DNA of 7,729 nucleotides from CAYOPE01 sp964405805 (GTDB lineage: Bacteria; Patescibacteriota; Doudnabacteria; UBA920; O2-02-FULL-48-8), in assembly GCA_964405805.1 (NCBI GenBank), contig CAYOPE010000033.1:1-7729 (forward strand), in the 5' to 3' direction. The position numbers and the translations under genes were made by a program. Every line of letters starts with the position of its first letter. The stretch's first letter is position 1. Of this stretch, positions 6,052 to 7,729 are shown piece by piece. Below the pieces are notes generated by a model. That model was not told where the DNA came from and made no database searches. It worked only from the letters and a program-made list of their open reading frames with translations.

Positions 6052-7196
6052 AACGAATTTATCTGGATCACGCAGCCACGACACCACTCGATAAACGCGT
6101 AGCTAAAGCTATGCGCGATTTTGAATCTAAATACTTTGGCAACCCGAGCTCAGTTCACAGGGAAGGCCAGCAAGCGCGGGCCTTGATAGACACAGCGCGC
6201 GCAACAATTGCAAATTTTATTCACGCCAAGCCGCAGGAAATTATTTTCACATCAGGTGCTACTGAAGCCAACAATCTGGCTATCCAAGGAATTATAGCAA
6301 GACACAAAAAACCACATGTGGTCACCACAGCTCTCGAGCATCAATCAGTTTACAACCTCATAAAGGATCTGGAAAAAAGGGGAATGATCAGTGCGACTTT
6401 TGTGAAACCAAACAGGGACGGCGTGATCAATCTTTCTGACATAAAAAAAACGATCAAGAAAAATACAGTGCTCGTCAGCACGATTTTTGTGTCCAACGAG
6501 ATTGGCTCTGTTTTGCCCATACGTGATATATCCCTTATTCGGGCGAATAAGGGTATAGTATTTCACGTCGATGCAGTGCAAGCAGCAAAGTTTTATAACC
6601 TCAATGTAGAAAAGCTTGGCTGCGACCTTTTGACTCTTTCTGCACACAAACTTAATGGTCCGAAGGGGATTGGGGCTCTGTACATCAAATCAGGCCTTAA
6701 ACTGCAAAATTTAATGCTAGGCGGGTCACAGGAATACGGAAAAAGGCCTGGGACACAGAACACCGCAGGCATAATAGGGTTTGCTAAGGCTGTTGAATTA
6801 TTGGGCCCTTTAGAAGAACGACAGAAAAATGCCTCGAAACTTATCCCTCTTCGCGATCGATTAATTTCTGGAATTCAAAAGATCGACAGAGCTGAATTAA
6901 ACGGTCCACAAGGGGAGGGCCGTAGTCCTGATAATGTTAGCTTTACCTTTTTCGAAGTCGACCAGGATTCCTTGATTACAGCCCTTGATCTGGCGGGACT
7001 TGCGGTTTCCACTGGCTCAGCTTGTGTCTCTGGGTTGTCTGAGCCGTCTCATGTCATCGAGTCACTTGGTAAAATTACAGAAAGGGAAGCTGCTACAGTC
7101 AGGTTTACATTAGGCAGACTAAACACGCGGAAAGAAATAGATTATACTATAAAGGTAATGAAACAATTAATCCCAAAGCTTCGTGTTAAGAAATAA
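6048..7196 (+). CDS. iscS: Cysteine desulfurase, IscS/NifS class
   Basis: PLP-dependent enzyme that takes sulfur from L-cysteine as an enzyme-bound persulfide, releasing alanine; the sulfur goes to Fe-S cluster assembly or tRNA thiolation. The protein is 382 aa, a normal length. It opens YLDHAATTPLD, with SGATEANN at about 70-77, H98 in LEHQSV, D175 in HVDAVQ, the PLP lysine K201 in LSAHKLNGPKG, RPGTQNTAG, and catalytic C326 in STGSACVSG. The long loop after the cysteine (SGLSEPSHV) marks it as class I (IscS/NifS) rather than SufS. All expected catalytic residues are present. No scaffold (IscU), ferredoxin or mnmA gene is visible nearby, so the sulfur acceptor is unknown; tRNA thiolation through MnmA is a reasonable guess for a reduced genome. 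The start overlaps the upstream TGA as ATGA, with only a weak AGAAAG upstream. The next gene probably begins inside its last codons. Confidence 0.95.
   Translation: MKRIYLDHAATTPLDKRVAKAMRDFESKYFGNPSSVHREGQQARALIDTARATIANFIHAKPQEIIFTSGATEANNLAIQGIIARHKKPHVVTTALEHQSVYNLIKDLEKRGMISATFVKPNRDGVINLSDIKKTIKKNTVLVSTIFVSNEIGSVLPIRDISLIRANKGIVFHVDAVQAAKFYNLNVEKLGCDLLTLSAHKLNGPKGIGALYIKSGLKLQNLMLGGSQEYGKRPGTQNTAGIIGFAKAVELLGPLEERQKNASKLIPLRDRLISGIQKIDRAELNGPQGEGRSPDNVSFTFFEVDQDSLITALDLAGLAVSTGSACVSGLSEPSHVIESLGKITEREAATVRFTLGRLNTRKEIDYTIKVMKQLIPKLRVKK
6532..6553. repeat. Perfect 10-bp inverted repeat inside iscS
   Basis: CCCTTATTCG (6532-6541) and CGAATAAGGG (6544-6553) are perfect reverse complements separated by GG, giving a 9-bp stem with a GGGC tetraloop in RNA. 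It lies in codons for the segment SLIRANKGI, upstream of D175. The encoded protein aligns normally through it, so it is not an insertion. It could be a regulatory hairpin, a protein-binding palindrome or chance. Confidence 0.7.
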
Positions 7197-7729
7197 AATC
7201 CTAATTTATTTTCTCATCGTTGTTTTAGGTGTCATTGGGGCACACTACTTGGCTAATGTCATAGTCGAGCACGAATCTCTGCCTAGCCCTGATAATAAAT
7301 ATAAGCCCATGGCCTCAGACACGATTGAGTCTGACCATGTGCTTCTAAATGTGCCGTTTACATCTCAGGCACCTCTGGGACACTGGGAAGACCTGCGGCA
7401 GGAAGATGGCTGCGAAGAGGCTTCTCTGATCATGGCTTGGCTTTGGATAAACAATCAGACATTATCGCCGCAGGAAGCGGAAAAGGGTATTACAGATATG
7501 TCTGATTTTGAGCTTTCGAAGTACGGTGATTATCATGATTTCGACGCAGAGGACACAGCACAGCTTATGAAGGATTATTATAACTATGACAAACTAGATG
7601 TAAAAATAAATCCCAGCATCGATGATATAAAAAACGAACTAAGGAAACAAAAAGTTGTTTTGGTGCCTTCCAATGGTCAACTTCTAAATAACCCCCACTA
7701 CAAGCAGCCTGGACCGCTGACTCACATGC
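7183..7729 (+). CDS. C39-like cysteine peptidase, membrane-anchored, 3' end cut off
   Basis: An open frame runs from 7171 to the window end with no stop. The best start is GTG at 7183, giving MLRNKILIYFLIVVLGVIGA, an N-terminal membrane helix or signal anchor. No ATG is available before 7309, and starting there would lose the helix. From this start 182 residues are present. The domain begins LLNVPFTSQAPLGHWED (about 54-70), followed by DGCEEASLIMAW with the predicted catalytic C77, as in the C39-like (peptidase_C39_2) family common in CPR and Gram-positive bacteria. The visible part ends in PGPLTHM; H181 is where the catalytic histidine is expected, so the gene is cut just past it. It should act outside the membrane, on peptides, proteins or peptidoglycan cross-links; the substrate is unknown. 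It overlaps the iscS end by 14 nt with no good Shine-Dalgarno (AAAG upstream), suggesting coupling in the same operon. Confidence 0.8.
   Translation, partial: MLRNKILIYFLIVVLGVIGAHYLANVIVEHESLPSPDNKYKPMASDTIESDHVLLNVPFTSQAPLGHWEDLRQEDGCEEASLIMAWLWINNQTLSPQEAEKGITDMSDFELSKYGDYHDFDAEDTAQLMKDYYNYDKLDVKINPSIDDIKNELRKQKVVLVPSNGQLLNNPHYKQPGPLTHM

Noticed and set aside
6345..6647. Open frame antisense to the cysteine desulfurase
   Set aside because: It is entirely within a desulfurase gene with all catalytic residues intact and has no recognisable domain.

Overview
The window reads as a piece of a small, gene-dense bacterial genome, most likely a member of the Candidate Phyla Radiation (Patescibacteria, Parcubacteria-like). 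The evidence is indirect: tightly packed operons with overlapping or near-touching genes, few clear Shine-Dalgarno sites, a CTP synthase with a non-canonical EIGGTVGEYQN motif, a Trm11/TrmG10-like THUMP methyltransferase that lacks the usual motif IV, a signal-peptide-bearing bactofilin-like membrane protein, and a small anchored 'sunset'-type domain protein. The code looks standard: TAA, TAG and TGA all end genes, and the TGA at 6049-6051 argues against UGA recoding. Both ends look like contig ends, because the first gene lacks its 5' part and the last is cut off.

Layout. (1) 1-2893, plus strand: N-terminally incomplete ftsX, then rplI (L9) and pyrG (CTP synthase). The gaps are 7 and 0 nt, so this is probably one transcription unit, with a possible extra promoter just ahead of rplI. 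It closes in a hairpin at 2909-2933 that can serve both strands. (2) 2939-4033, minus strand: a stand-alone secreted or membrane-anchored polymer-forming (bactofilin-like) protein that converges on pyrG. (3) 4072-5720, minus strand: a THUMP/Rossmann RNA methyltransferase followed 6 nt later by rpmA (L27), ending in a clear intrinsic terminator. (4) 5719-7729, plus strand: a small membrane-anchored sunset-type protein, a cysteine desulfurase coupled to it by an ATGA overlap, and a C39-like cysteine peptidase that overlaps the desulfurase end and runs off the window.

Functionally, most of the window is housekeeping: cell division (FtsX), translation (L9, L27, a putative tRNA methyltransferase), nucleotide synthesis (PyrG) and sulfur mobilisation (cysteine desulfurase). 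Three less understood envelope-associated proteins are interleaved: the bactofilin-like protein, the sunset protein and the C39-like protein. The most unusual structural point is the divergent junction at 5682-5721, where the likely start codons of two opposed genes share one CATG tetranucleotide. I saw no mobile element, CRISPR array, tRNA or rRNA, and no gene-free stretch above 300 bases. I did not find a convincing, wholly new biological system; the best leads are listed as findings.
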